Positions 1-6,699 of a stretch of DNA of 16,033 nt are shown in pieces. The position numbers were made by a program, and so were the translations under genes. The stretch's first letter is position 1, and every line of letters starts with the position of its first letter. The stretch spans positions 1-16,033 of the forward strand of contig CAZLEE010000096.1 in assembly GCA_964558455.1 (NCBI GenBank). The letters are read 5' to 3'. The notes below the pieces were generated by a model. It made no database searches, had not been told where the DNA came from, and worked only from the letters and a program-made list of their open reading frames with translations. This DNA comes from DASRLE01 sp964558455 (GTDB lineage Bacteria; Verrucomicrobiota; Verrucomicrobiia; Limisphaerales; Palsa-1400).

Positions 1-450
1 TACAAAAATGCTGATTTTATTGGTACTATTTTGAGTTTTCAAACAGGCTCTTACAGGGGAGACAAGCCTCGGCGGGTTTCCGCGAGTAGTTATTTGGAAG
101 CGCGTTACAGGTATTCGAGCTACGGATTCAATGCCGGAAACATGAGGACAGGCCTGAATTATCCCGGCATTGGGGGGTGGAAATTTGGTTCGATCCGAGG
201 CCCGGCAAAAACTATTCTTGTCACGGAATGGCCGGCTATCTTCCCTTACTCATGGCATCAGCCGGAAGCCCCTTACAACAATAAATTTCCGCCTTTCTTC
301 AACAATGCCCGGAACAACGTCAGTTTCGTGGACGGTCATGTGAATTACACCAGGATTTATTGGGACACAAACTACGTGTTATGGCTCCACTTTTGCGCCT
401 GGCAGTACGATCCGCCTGCCGGTTACGATTACAAGTGGAGCGGGAATTGA
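1..450 (+). CDS. H-X9-DG type pseudopilin-like protein, C-terminal part (5' end outside window)
   Basis: The reading frame is open from base 1, so the N-terminus (where these proteins carry a type IV pilin-like cleavage/methylation helix) lies upstream; the TTG at 31 is probably internal. The visible 149 residues show the family's C-terminal signature around NNVSFVDGHVNY, followed by a tail ending YDYKWSGN, a type of ending common in Verrucomicrobia and Lentisphaerae members. The name-giving His ten residues before the DG is Asn here (NNARNNVSFVDG). Members are thought to be surface or pseudopilus-like proteins, usually present in many paralogous copies; their function is poorly known. The family call is sound; any role is inference. 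A start-less coding fragment and a terminator-like hairpin follow. Confidence 0.75.
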   Translation, partial: YKNADFIGTILSFQTGSYRGDKPRRVSASSYLEARYRYSSYGFNAGNMRTGLNYPGIGGWKFGSIRGPAKTILVTEWPAIFPYSWHQPEAPYNNKFPPFFNNARNNVSFVDGHVNYTRIYWDTNYVLWLHFCAWQYDPPAGYDYKWSGN

Positions 451-451
451 T

Positions 452-583
452 GATTCATCGAATCCGGCTCCCAATCACACCTATGGAATATGGTTGAACT
501 CCGAAAAGTTCCACGGTTTCAAGGACAGCAAAGGGCGCAACGCCGTGCCCTACCTGCTCGTGTTTAAAACCAAGGGCAGCTAA
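452..583 (+). pseudogene. C-terminal fragment of an unidentified protein, no start codon
   Basis: Just after the H-X9-DG stop, the +1-shifted frame reads as convincing protein: HTYGIWLNSEKFHGF, then NAVPYLLVFKTKGS and a TAA at 581-583. The frame is open back to a stop at 341-343 but has no ATG or GTG. A CTG at 416 and a TTG at 494 are the only possible starts, so this looks like the end of a gene whose body is missing. It may be debris of a deletion or rearrangement, or a frameshifted tail. I do not recognise the parent family. The composition is protein-like, but so short a fragment could still be coincidence. Confidence 0.4.
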
Positions 584-608
584 AAGCATTTTTTAGCCGG
601 TGGAAAAA

Positions 609-640
609 CGGGCTTGGCAGAGACCAGGCCCGCCTTTATT
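609..640 (+). terminator. Rho-independent-type terminator hairpin
   Basis: CGGGCTTGG (609-617) pairs over nine positions, one of them G-U, with CCAGGCCCG (624-632) across a 6-nt loop. A short A-run precedes the stem (604-608) and CCTTTATT follows it. The T tract is imperfect, so termination may be partial. It closes the unit at the left edge. It also argues that the S41 gene starts at the ATG at 651 rather than at the GTG at 600, which would place the hairpin inside the coding region. Confidence 0.6.
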
Positions 641-650
641 ACAGAGAAGA

Positions 651-1925
651 ATGAAAACAGCGGCAGTGTTCGCGGGCATCATGCTTTGCGCTGCGGGTCA
701 ATTGGCCACCGCTCCGGCCACCAATAACACGGCAGAGCGCATCGTCCGCTGGCAGGAGGATTTAGACAGTTTCGCCTCGGAACTTCCGGCCAGACACAAA
801 GACTTTTACCAGCTCATGCCCCGTGACCGGTTTGAGCGCGAAGTCGCCGAACTGAAGCGTGAAGTTCCGCAACTCTCCGATGCGGAAGTCATCCTTCGGT
901 TGAGCCGCATGGTGGCCAGTTTGGGTGTGGCCCACACGAGTATCGACATCACGTCCATCCCCGGAACGATGGCGTTTCATTCTTACCCGGTTCAAATGCA
1001 GTGGTTCTCTGACGAGTTGGCGGTGGTGGCCGCGGCGCCGGAATACCAGGCAACGCTCGGCAGCCGCGTGGTGCGGATCGGGTCCAAAACACCACGGGAA
1101 GTCGAAGCGGCGGCGGCTCCTTACATCGCCAGCGAGAACGACGCCCATCTGCATTACATCAGTCCGCGATACATGAGGTTGGTGGAAGTGATGCAAAAGG
1201 AAAAAATCGCCGACCGCGACGGCCATCTGCAATTGACCTGCGCCAAAGCCGGCGGCGCGGAATTTACAGTTGACATCGCTCCGACGCAATCCGCCAAGAC
1301 CGGCCGGAAATGGGTGAATGCCGCCGCCGCCCTGAGGATTCCAGAGGGACTTTGCCACAAACACCCCGGCGCTTTCTACTGGTATGAATACCTGCCGGAA
1401 AAACGCATCCTTTACATTCAATACAGCAAATGCACGAACGAACCGGGCAATCCCTTCACGCATTTTGCCAGCAACCTGTTTGCTTTTGCGGACGCGCACC
1501 CCGTCCAGCGCGTCATCATCGACCTGCGCTTCAACGGGGGCGGTAGTTCAGGCGTGGTCAATCCGCTCATGGCGGGGTTGCACTTGCGGCCGGCGCTCAC
1601 AGCGAAGGAGCATCTCTACGTTCTGACTGCCTGGCGCACCTTTTCATCCGGGGTGATTACGGCGTTTAAATTCCGCGATGAATTCAACGCCATCCTGATT
1701 GGCGAACCTGCCGGCAACAAGCCCAACCATTATGGGGAACAGCGCCGCTTTTCCCTGCCAAACTCAAAGCTGGCGGTGGGTTACTCGACAAAACATTTCC
1801 ACCAAATCAAAAACGCCGATCCGCCAACGCTCGCGCCGGATATCTTTGTGCCGTATTCGTTGAACGATTTTCTGTCCGGTCGCGACCCCGCCTTGAAAGC
1901 GGCGGTTGATCACCACTTACGATGA
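651..1925 (+). CDS. Exported S41-family (C-terminal-processing type) serine peptidase
   Basis: A 424-residue protein. The first ~21 residues (MKTAAVFAGIMLCAAGQLAT) look like a signal peptide, placing it in the periplasm or outside. The N-terminal helical region includes LGVAHTSI, resembling the 'gHT' strand of S41 proteins. The core has RVIIDLRFNGGGSSG (about 286-300), the hallmark DLR-NGGG segment, followed by TFSSG. Ser332 lies 25 residues before Lys357 (GEPAGNK), the same spacing as the Ser-Lys pair of E. coli Tsp; that assignment is my inference. No PDZ domain is apparent, so it resembles the shorter PDZ-less S41 branch often found in Bacteroidetes and Verrucomicrobia. The start is the ATG at 651, with purine-rich AGAGAAGA just upstream; the in-frame GTG at 600 would add a hydrophilic stretch and swallow a terminator hairpin. 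Substrate unknown. Confidence 0.8.
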   Translation: MKTAAVFAGIMLCAAGQLATAPATNNTAERIVRWQEDLDSFASELPARHKDFYQLMPRDRFEREVAELKREVPQLSDAEVILRLSRMVASLGVAHTSIDITSIPGTMAFHSYPVQMQWFSDELAVVAAAPEYQATLGSRVVRIGSKTPREVEAAAAPYIASENDAHLHYISPRYMRLVEVMQKEKIADRDGHLQLTCAKAGGAEFTVDIAPTQSAKTGRKWVNAAAALRIPEGLCHKHPGAFYWYEYLPEKRILYIQYSKCTNEPGNPFTHFASNLFAFADAHPVQRVIIDLRFNGGGSSGVVNPLMAGLHLRPALTAKEHLYVLTAWRTFSSGVITAFKFRDEFNAILIGEPAGNKPNHYGEQRRFSLPNSKLAVGYSTKHFHQIKNADPPTLAPDIFVPYSLNDFLSGRDPALKAAVDHHLR

Positions 1926-1994
1926 AGGTTAATCCGTTTCCTCGGAAGATTCCATTGGCTTACCGCCTCCCGTCATCCGATTTCAGTTTTTTGC

Positions 1995-2083
1995 TTTTGT
2001 AAAAAGCCAACCTGTCAAAGAAAGTTTACAAAATTCTGGAATCAACCCAAAATCACCTGTAAATTATGGATAGACTTACAAAT
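1995..2083. promoter_or_regulatory. Cluster of TGTAAA/TTTACA motifs upstream of the SGNH gene
   Basis: The 249-bp gap 1926-2174 is AT-rich compared with its flanks. It holds a perfect 9-nt inverted repeat, TTTTGTAAA (1995-2003) and TTTACAAAA (2025-2033). Two related half-motifs follow, CTGTAAAT (2057-2064) and CTTACAAAT (2075-2083). Alternating orientation and the position upstream of a gene suggest operator half-sites. A small AT hairpin GCTTTT/AAAAGC overlaps the first copy. No convincing -35/-10 pair was found. AT-rich sequence produces such motifs by chance, so confidence is low. Confidence 0.3.
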
Positions 2084-2174
2084 CAAATTTCCGGATAACC
2101 GGGCAAAAGTGTGGTTTGATTGATTTATATGAACCTTATCGCCATCAACCGCTAATTTGGACAGCAGTGCCTTT

Positions 2175-3140
2175 ATGTTTTTTGACAGCGCGAAGAATCA
2201 CACCACTATTTTATTGAAAAATAAACGGCTCGCCACGCTTGGTTGCGTTGGGGCGTTGCTCATCATAGCGTCAGCCTGCTATTTGCATTTCTGGCAAAGC
2301 CGGCCCATTGGAACCGGGGCTGCCGGACCACAAGTGCCAGCCGTTCTTTTCTCTCGATCGTGGAGTGAAAAACAATTATTATTGGTTGGTCTTGGCGACA
2401 GCGTGACTGCAGGATTTGGCGCACGGCGTGGCTACGGTTATTTTGACCGACTTGCCACAAATCCGCCGGAAGAATCCGAAGACATGAGCGGGAGGTGTCT
2501 TCAGGCTGTCTTGCCACGTCTCAAATACACCAATCTGGCGGTTTCTGGGAGCACTTCCTTCGAACACGTCGCGCATCAACTACCCAAGCTTCCTAACGTC
2601 GGGTCAAATGTTGTTGCGCTGGTAGTGATAACCACAGGGGGAAATGATCTGATTCACAACTATGGCCGAACTCCGCCGCGCGACGGAGCAATGTTCGGGG
2701 CCACATGGGATCAGGCCTCGCCGTGGATCACCAATTTTGAGCAGCGCCTTGAAGGAATGGTTAACCGGATCAACGGCCACTTTCCTGCTGGCTGCCACAT
2801 CTTCCTGGCGAATATTTTTGATCCAACTGATGGCGTGGGCGACATCGAACACGCGGGACTGCCTGCATGGCAGGACGGGGCGAAGATTGTGGCCGCTTAC
2901 AACGACGTAATTCGCCGGTGTGCCGCGAGACACACGTTTGTGCATCTGGTGGATATCCATGGGGCCTTCTTGGGGCACGGGATTCATTGCACCCAGTTTT
3001 GGTCAGCGCACTATGACGCCAAAGATCCGCACTATTGGTATTACGCGAATTTGGAAGACCCCAATGAGAGGGGCTATGATGTGATTCGCAGATTGTTCCT
3101 CCTTGAATTTGCACGGACTGCGGACCAATTCCGTAATTAA
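2175..3140 (+). CDS. Membrane-anchored SGNH/GDSL-family hydrolase with atypical C-terminal block
   Basis: A 321-residue protein. A hydrophobic segment at about 19-37 (LATLGCVGALLIIASACYL) should anchor or export it; ASAC is lipobox-like but lacks the usual Leu at -3. The SGNH blocks are clear: LGDSVTAG with nucleophile Ser76, NLAVSGSTS with Gly125, and TTGGND with Asn157. These fit an esterase, lipase or carbohydrate deacetylase fold. The last block, normally D-x-x-H-P-N, reads NLEDPNERG (292-300): the catalytic Asp and His positions align with Asn292 and Asp295. A nearby DPH (284-286) might supply the His instead. Start: the ATG at 2175 is preferred over an in-frame TTG at 2157; neither has a good ribosome binding site. 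The gene stands alone, and its codon use is more AT-rich than that of the following genes. Substrate unknown. Confidence 0.75.
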   Translation: MFFDSAKNHTTILLKNKRLATLGCVGALLIIASACYLHFWQSRPIGTGAAGPQVPAVLFSRSWSEKQLLLVGLGDSVTAGFGARRGYGYFDRLATNPPEESEDMSGRCLQAVLPRLKYTNLAVSGSTSFEHVAHQLPKLPNVGSNVVALVVITTGGNDLIHNYGRTPPRDGAMFGATWDQASPWITNFEQRLEGMVNRINGHFPAGCHIFLANIFDPTDGVGDIEHAGLPAWQDGAKIVAAYNDVIRRCAARHTFVHLVDIHGAFLGHGIHCTQFWSAHYDAKDPHYWYYANLEDPNERGYDVIRRLFLLEFARTADQFRN

Positions 3141-3303
3141 GCACTACCAAGTTCCCGATGGAGTTTCTTGAGCCGCCAAAGGAGTCGTCCCGCATCAAAG
3201 GTCAAAAGGGTTGCACCCAGCTTTGTCCATTGGGCATCGTTCCCGGAGGGGGAAATGGTTTTGGTGTTGCCGCTTGGGAAAGGGTGGGGGTATTTTTGGG
3301 GGC

Positions 3304-4152
3304 ATGGTGCAAAAATTAACGCTGGGACATTCGCCGGATCCGGATGACGCTTTTATGTTTTACGGGCTGGCCAAGAAATTGATTCCGACTGAGGGGTTCG
3401 AGTTTGAGCATGTATTGCAGGATATCCAAACGCTGAATCAACGGGCGACGCGGGGGGAATTGGATATCACGGCGATCAGTTTTTATGCCTATACTTATGT
3501 CAGTTCCCAGTATGCCTTGTTGCCGAGCGGGGCGAGCATGGGCGACGGGTACGGGCCGATGGTCGTGGCCAAAAAAAAGCTGTCGCGGGCGGAGGTGGCG
3601 CGGGTCAGGATTGCGGTGCCGGGGACGATGACGAGCGCGTTTCTGGCGTTGCAGCTTTGGCTGGGGGTGCCGGCGGCAGAGATTAATTTTGTGGTGGTTC
3701 CTTTTGACCGGATTTTCGAGGCGATTCATGAGGGGAAGGCGGAGGCGGGGCTGATTATTCATGAGGGGCAGTTGACATGGATGAAGGAGGGGTTGTCGGT
3801 TTGCCAGGATTTGGGGGCGTGGTGGAAGGAGACGAATGAGGGGTTGCCGTTGCCGTTGGGGGCGAATGTGATTCATAAGCGGTTTCCGGCGGCAACGCGG
3901 TCGGTGATTTCACGGATTTTGACGGGGAGCATCCAATTCAGCCTGGATCACCGGCCGGAGGCGGTGGCGCACGCTTTGCAGTATGCGCGGAATATGGGGA
4001 CGGAGCTGGCGGACCGGTTTGTCGGCATGTATGTCAATCATTGGACGCTGGATTATGGCGAAAAGGGACGGGCGGCCATTACGCGTTTTTTTAGCCAGGC
4101 TTATGAGCAGGGATTGATTCCGCATCGGCAGGAATTGGAGTTTGTTGACTAG
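3304..4152 (+). CDS. mqnD: 1,4-dihydroxy-6-naphthoate synthase (MqnD), futalosine pathway
   Basis: MqnD converts cyclic dehypoxanthinyl futalosine to 1,4-dihydroxy-6-naphthoate in the alternative menaquinone pathway. The 282 residues match family length. Visible signatures are HSPDPDDAFMFYGLA at the N-terminus, the DITAISFYAY segment of the substrate-binding-protein-like fold, and IIHEGQLTW with His153, the position of the conserved active-site His. The ATG at 3304 puts HSPDPDD at its usual place near the N-terminus. The frame is open back to 3211 (TTG), but that extension is low-complexity and not family-like. No other mqn gene is visible in the window, which is normal since these genes are often scattered. 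The 3141-3303 gap upstream shows no clear promoter or terminator. The coding strand is strikingly rich in GGG, GCG and TTG codons. Confidence 0.93.
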   Translation: MVQKLTLGHSPDPDDAFMFYGLAKKLIPTEGFEFEHVLQDIQTLNQRATRGELDITAISFYAYTYVSSQYALLPSGASMGDGYGPMVVAKKKLSRAEVARVRIAVPGTMTSAFLALQLWLGVPAAEINFVVVPFDRIFEAIHEGKAEAGLIIHEGQLTWMKEGLSVCQDLGAWWKETNEGLPLPLGANVIHKRFPAATRSVISRILTGSIQFSLDHRPEAVAHALQYARNMGTELADRFVGMYVNHWTLDYGEKGRAAITRFFSQAYEQGLIPHRQELEFVD

Positions 4153-4215
4153 GTCGCGCGCCTCCGGAAATCCAATGAGGGTTGCCGAATCGGCGGAATA
4201 ATGCGATAAAAGGCC

Positions 4216-5400
4216 ATGCAATATCGGCGGTTTGGTCGAACGGAATTGGCAATGCCGGTCATCTCCTGCGGGGGGATGCGGTATCAATATAAGTGGCAGG
4301 ATGTGGCGGCGTCGGAAATTCCGGCGGCGAACCAGGCCAATCTTGAGGCCACGATTCGCCGGGCGGTGGAGTTGGGCATCAACCATATTGAGACGGCGCG
4401 GGGGTATGGCACATCGGAGATGCAGTTGGGGAGCGTGCTGCCGCAATTGCCCCGGGAAAAGATCATCGTGCAAACGAAGGTAGCGCCGCAGGCGGACAGC
4501 GCGGAGTTTCTGAAGATTTTCGAGAAGTCGATGGCTTATTTGCGCCTGGATCACGTCGATTTGTTTTCCCTGCACGGCATCAACACGAGGGAAATACTGG
4601 GTTGGGCAGTGAAGAAGAATGGGTGCGTGGCGGCGGCGCGGCGGTTGCAGAAGGAGGGGCGCATCCGGTTTCTCGGTTTTTCCACCCACGGCACGGCGGA
4701 CGTGATTCAGGAGACGATTGAGACGGGCGAGTTTGATTACGTGAATTTGCATTGGTATTTTGTCAATCCGCTGAATTGGCTGGCGGTGATGGCGGCGCGG
4801 AAGCGGGATATGGGGGTGTTCATCATCAGCCCGAACGACAAGGGGGGGAAACTATATGAGCCGCCGCCGAAAATGACGCGGCTGTGCCAGCCGCTGACGC
4901 CGATGCAGTTCAACGATCTTTACTGTCTGGCGCGGCCGGAGGTGCATACGATCAGTTGCGGGGCGGCGCGGCCGGGGGATTTTGACGAGCATGTGCGGGC
5001 GTTGGAGCATTACGGGAAGATTCCTGAAACGATCGGGCCGATCGAGCAGCGATTGCGCGCTGAAATGGAGCGGGTTCTGGGCCGGGAATGGTGCGGGAAT
5101 TGGAGCCGCGGTCTGCCGGAGTACGTTGACACACCCGGCCAGATCAATGTCCCGGAAATACTCCGTCTTTGGACTTACGCGAAGTCGCTTGATTTGGTGG
5201 AGTGGGGGAAGATGCGGTATAATTTGCTGGGGCAGGGGGGGCACTGGTTTCCGGGCGCGAATGCGGCGGCGATGGATGCGGACAAGTTGCGGTCCGTGCT
5301 GGCGAGAAGCCCGTTTGCGGAGCGGGTGCCGGGGATTCTGGCGGAGGCGCATGCGATGTTGTACGACAAGCCGAAGGAGAGGTTGAGCAAGGGCGATTAG
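4216..5400 (+). CDS. Aldo/keto reductase family protein with degenerate ferredoxin-like C-terminus
   Basis: A 394-residue cytoplasmic (alpha/beta)8 NADPH-type oxidoreductase by homology. The N-terminus YRRFGRTEL...SCGGMRY is typical. The catalytic tetrad is Glu59 (in place of the usual Asp, IETARGYG), Tyr64, Lys88 (QTKV) and His120 (SLHG). GFSTHG and ISPNDKGGKLY are further family segments. The tail from about 280 on (GREWCGNW...INVPEILRLWTYAKSLDLVEWGKMRY) lines up with relatives that bind a 4Fe-4S cluster through a Cys-rich C-terminal motif. Here only Cys293 remains, so the cluster is probably lost. The gene lies 63 bp downstream of mqnD with the same G-rich codon style, so co-transcription is possible. 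AAAAGG sits only 2 nt before the ATG, closer than a usual ribosome binding site. Substrate unknown. Confidence 0.85.
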   Translation: MQYRRFGRTELAMPVISCGGMRYQYKWQDVAASEIPAANQANLEATIRRAVELGINHIETARGYGTSEMQLGSVLPQLPREKIIVQTKVAPQADSAEFLKIFEKSMAYLRLDHVDLFSLHGINTREILGWAVKKNGCVAAARRLQKEGRIRFLGFSTHGTADVIQETIETGEFDYVNLHWYFVNPLNWLAVMAARKRDMGVFIISPNDKGGKLYEPPPKMTRLCQPLTPMQFNDLYCLARPEVHTISCGAARPGDFDEHVRALEHYGKIPETIGPIEQRLRAEMERVLGREWCGNWSRGLPEYVDTPGQINVPEILRLWTYAKSLDLVEWGKMRYNLLGQGGHWFPGANAAAMDADKLRSVLARSPFAERVPGILAEAHAMLYDKPKERLSKGD

Positions 5401-5404
5401 GAGG

Positions 5405-5454
5405 ACTGTCGGGAGACAGTTGCGAAAAAAACATCGGGTAAAAAAACATTACCC
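5405..5454 (+). other. Two small hairpins and a direct repeat in the leader of the aminotransferase gene
   Basis: The 90-bp gap 5401-5490 has ACTGTC/GACAGT (5405-5410 and 5415-5420, GGGA loop) and GGGTAA/TTACCC (5436-5441 and 5449-5454, 7-nt A-rich loop). The 10-mer AAAAAAACAT occurs twice (5425-5434 and 5440-5449). Neither hairpin is followed by a T-run on either strand, so these are not classic terminators. TTGTCA (5455-5460) resembles a -35 box, but the hexamer 17 nt later (TTAGTT) is a poor -10. The position suggests leader or operator structure; function unknown. Confidence 0.3.
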
Positions 5455-5490
5455 TTGTCAATGGACACCCGCATTGATTAGTTTCGCTTT

Positions 5491-6615
5491 ATGAAAGTCG
5501 CATTTTACGGACATGTCCGTCAATACAATAACATCAAGAAAGAAATTGATGCCAACATCAAGCAAGTCATTCAGAGCGGGCAATACGTTCTGGGACCCAT
5601 GCTCAAACAGCTCGAAGGCGAGTTTGCCGCTTATAACGGCACCAAATACGCGGTCGGCGTGGGTAACGGCACCGACGCCATCTGGCTTTCCTTGATGGCT
5701 CTGGGCATCGGTCCCGGTGATGAATGCATCACCAATGCCAACACGTTTTTTGCCACGGCCGAAGCCATCTGGATCGCCGGGGCGACGGTAGTTTTGGTGG
5801 ACTGCGATCCGAAGACCAAGTGCATTGACCCGGCCAAGATCGAGGCCGCGATCACGCCCAAGACGAAGGCGATAGTGCCGGTTCACCTTTACGGCCAGTG
5901 CGCCGACATGAAGGCCATCCGCAAGATTGCGGACAAGCATAAGCTGCTGGTTGTGGAAGACAACGCCCAGGCGATTGGCGCGGCGGGGAAAGGTTTCAAG
6001 ATCGGCGAGTTGAGCGATGCCACCGCCACCAGTTTCATCATCCAGAAGAACCTTGGCACCTTTGGCGACGGCGGAGCGCTGGTGACTAATAATCCCCAGG
6101 TAGATAAAATGGTGCGCAAGCTGCGCAATCACGGTTCCGACGCCCGCAACGTTCACAGCTACGGTTTCAACAGCCGTTTGGACGACATCCATGCCGGCGT
6201 CATCAGCGCCAAGCTCAAGCACATCGACAAATGGAATGACGCCCGCCGCAAATGGGCCGCCCGCTACACTGCCGGTCTCAAAGGGGCCAAGAACATCATT
6301 CTGCCTTATGAAGCGCCGGGTTATCGCCATGTGTTCCATCTTTATGCCATCGAAGTGAAAGATGCGGCCAAGCGCGACGTGCTCGTGAAATTCCTCAATG
6401 ACGCGGGAGTGGACGCCAAGACCCACTATTCCATCGCCATCCACAAACAGGCGGGTTATCCGTGGGGCAAGAAGGCGCGCATCGTCGGTTCGCTGGCCAA
6501 TGCGGAAGCGAACGCCGCGACCTGCGTTTCGCTGCCCATGTTCCCTGAATTGACCGACGCGGAAGTTGATTACGTCGTCGCCAAGGTTCTGGAATGGGAC
6601 AAGGCGCAGAAATAA
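5491..6615 (+). CDS. DegT/DnrJ/EryC1/StrS-family PLP-dependent sugar aminotransferase
   Basis: A 374-residue cytoplasmic enzyme of fold-type I. Members transfer an amino group, usually from glutamate, to a keto-sugar (nucleotide or phosphate). Visible signatures: GNGTDAIWLSLMALGIGPGD, NTFFATAEAI, VPVHLYGQ, the PLP-contacting VVEDNAQAIGA (Asp157, Gln160), and the internal-aldimine lysine Lys186 in IIQKNLGTFGDGGALVT. RKLRNHGS and SRLDDIHAGV complete the pattern. Length is normal and all key residues are present, so it should be active. The next genes are a Gfo/Idh/MocA dehydrogenase and a NagB-like deaminase, in the same direction; a dehydrogenase of that family commonly makes the keto-sugar for such an aminotransferase. 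The start ATG has no Shine-Dalgarno sequence. A role in cell-surface amino sugars or small-molecule amino sugar metabolism is inference. Confidence 0.92.
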   Translation: MKVAFYGHVRQYNNIKKEIDANIKQVIQSGQYVLGPMLKQLEGEFAAYNGTKYAVGVGNGTDAIWLSLMALGIGPGDECITNANTFFATAEAIWIAGATVVLVDCDPKTKCIDPAKIEAAITPKTKAIVPVHLYGQCADMKAIRKIADKHKLLVVEDNAQAIGAAGKGFKIGELSDATATSFIIQKNLGTFGDGGALVTNNPQVDKMVRKLRNHGSDARNVHSYGFNSRLDDIHAGVISAKLKHIDKWNDARRKWAARYTAGLKGAKNIILPYEAPGYRHVFHLYAIEVKDAAKRDVLVKFLNDAGVDAKTHYSIAIHKQAGYPWGKKARIVGSLANAEANAATCVSLPMFPELTDAEVDYVVAKVLEWDKAQK

Positions 6616-6617
6616 TG

Positions 6618-6677
6618 TTCCGGGCGGGCGGCGGCGGGAGACAAATTCCGCCCCGCCCCGCCCGCGTTTTCCCGGAA
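6618..6677 (+). repeat. Large GC-rich inverted repeat (hairpin) between aminotransferase and dehydrogenase genes
   Basis: Outer arms TTCCGGG (6618-6624) and CCCGGAA (6671-6677) enclose G-rich (6625-6638) and C-rich (6648-6664) arms that can pair over most of their length with small bulges, leaving a short loop near ACAAATT. It fills most of the 84-bp gap 6616-6699. No T tract follows on the plus strand, so it may be an intra-operon stabilising, processing or attenuating structure rather than a full terminator; an imperfect bidirectional terminator is the alternative. Confidence 0.5.
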
Positions 6678-6699
6678 AACAGCACTTCGTATATTTGAC

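Noticed and set aside
600..650. GTG start at 600 for the S41 peptidase
   Set aside because: It would put a terminator hairpin in the coding region and bury the signal peptide; the ATG at 651 fits better.
3141..3303. Possible small gene or riboswitch between the SGNH gene and mqnD
   Set aside because: No convincing start with protein-like sequence, no conserved riboswitch pattern and no terminator stem could be found.
3910..4752. A 280-codon minus-strand frame across the mqnD/aldo-keto reductase junction
   Set aside because: The translation is Arg/His/Leu/Pro-rich and low in complexity, and it opposes two well-supported genes.
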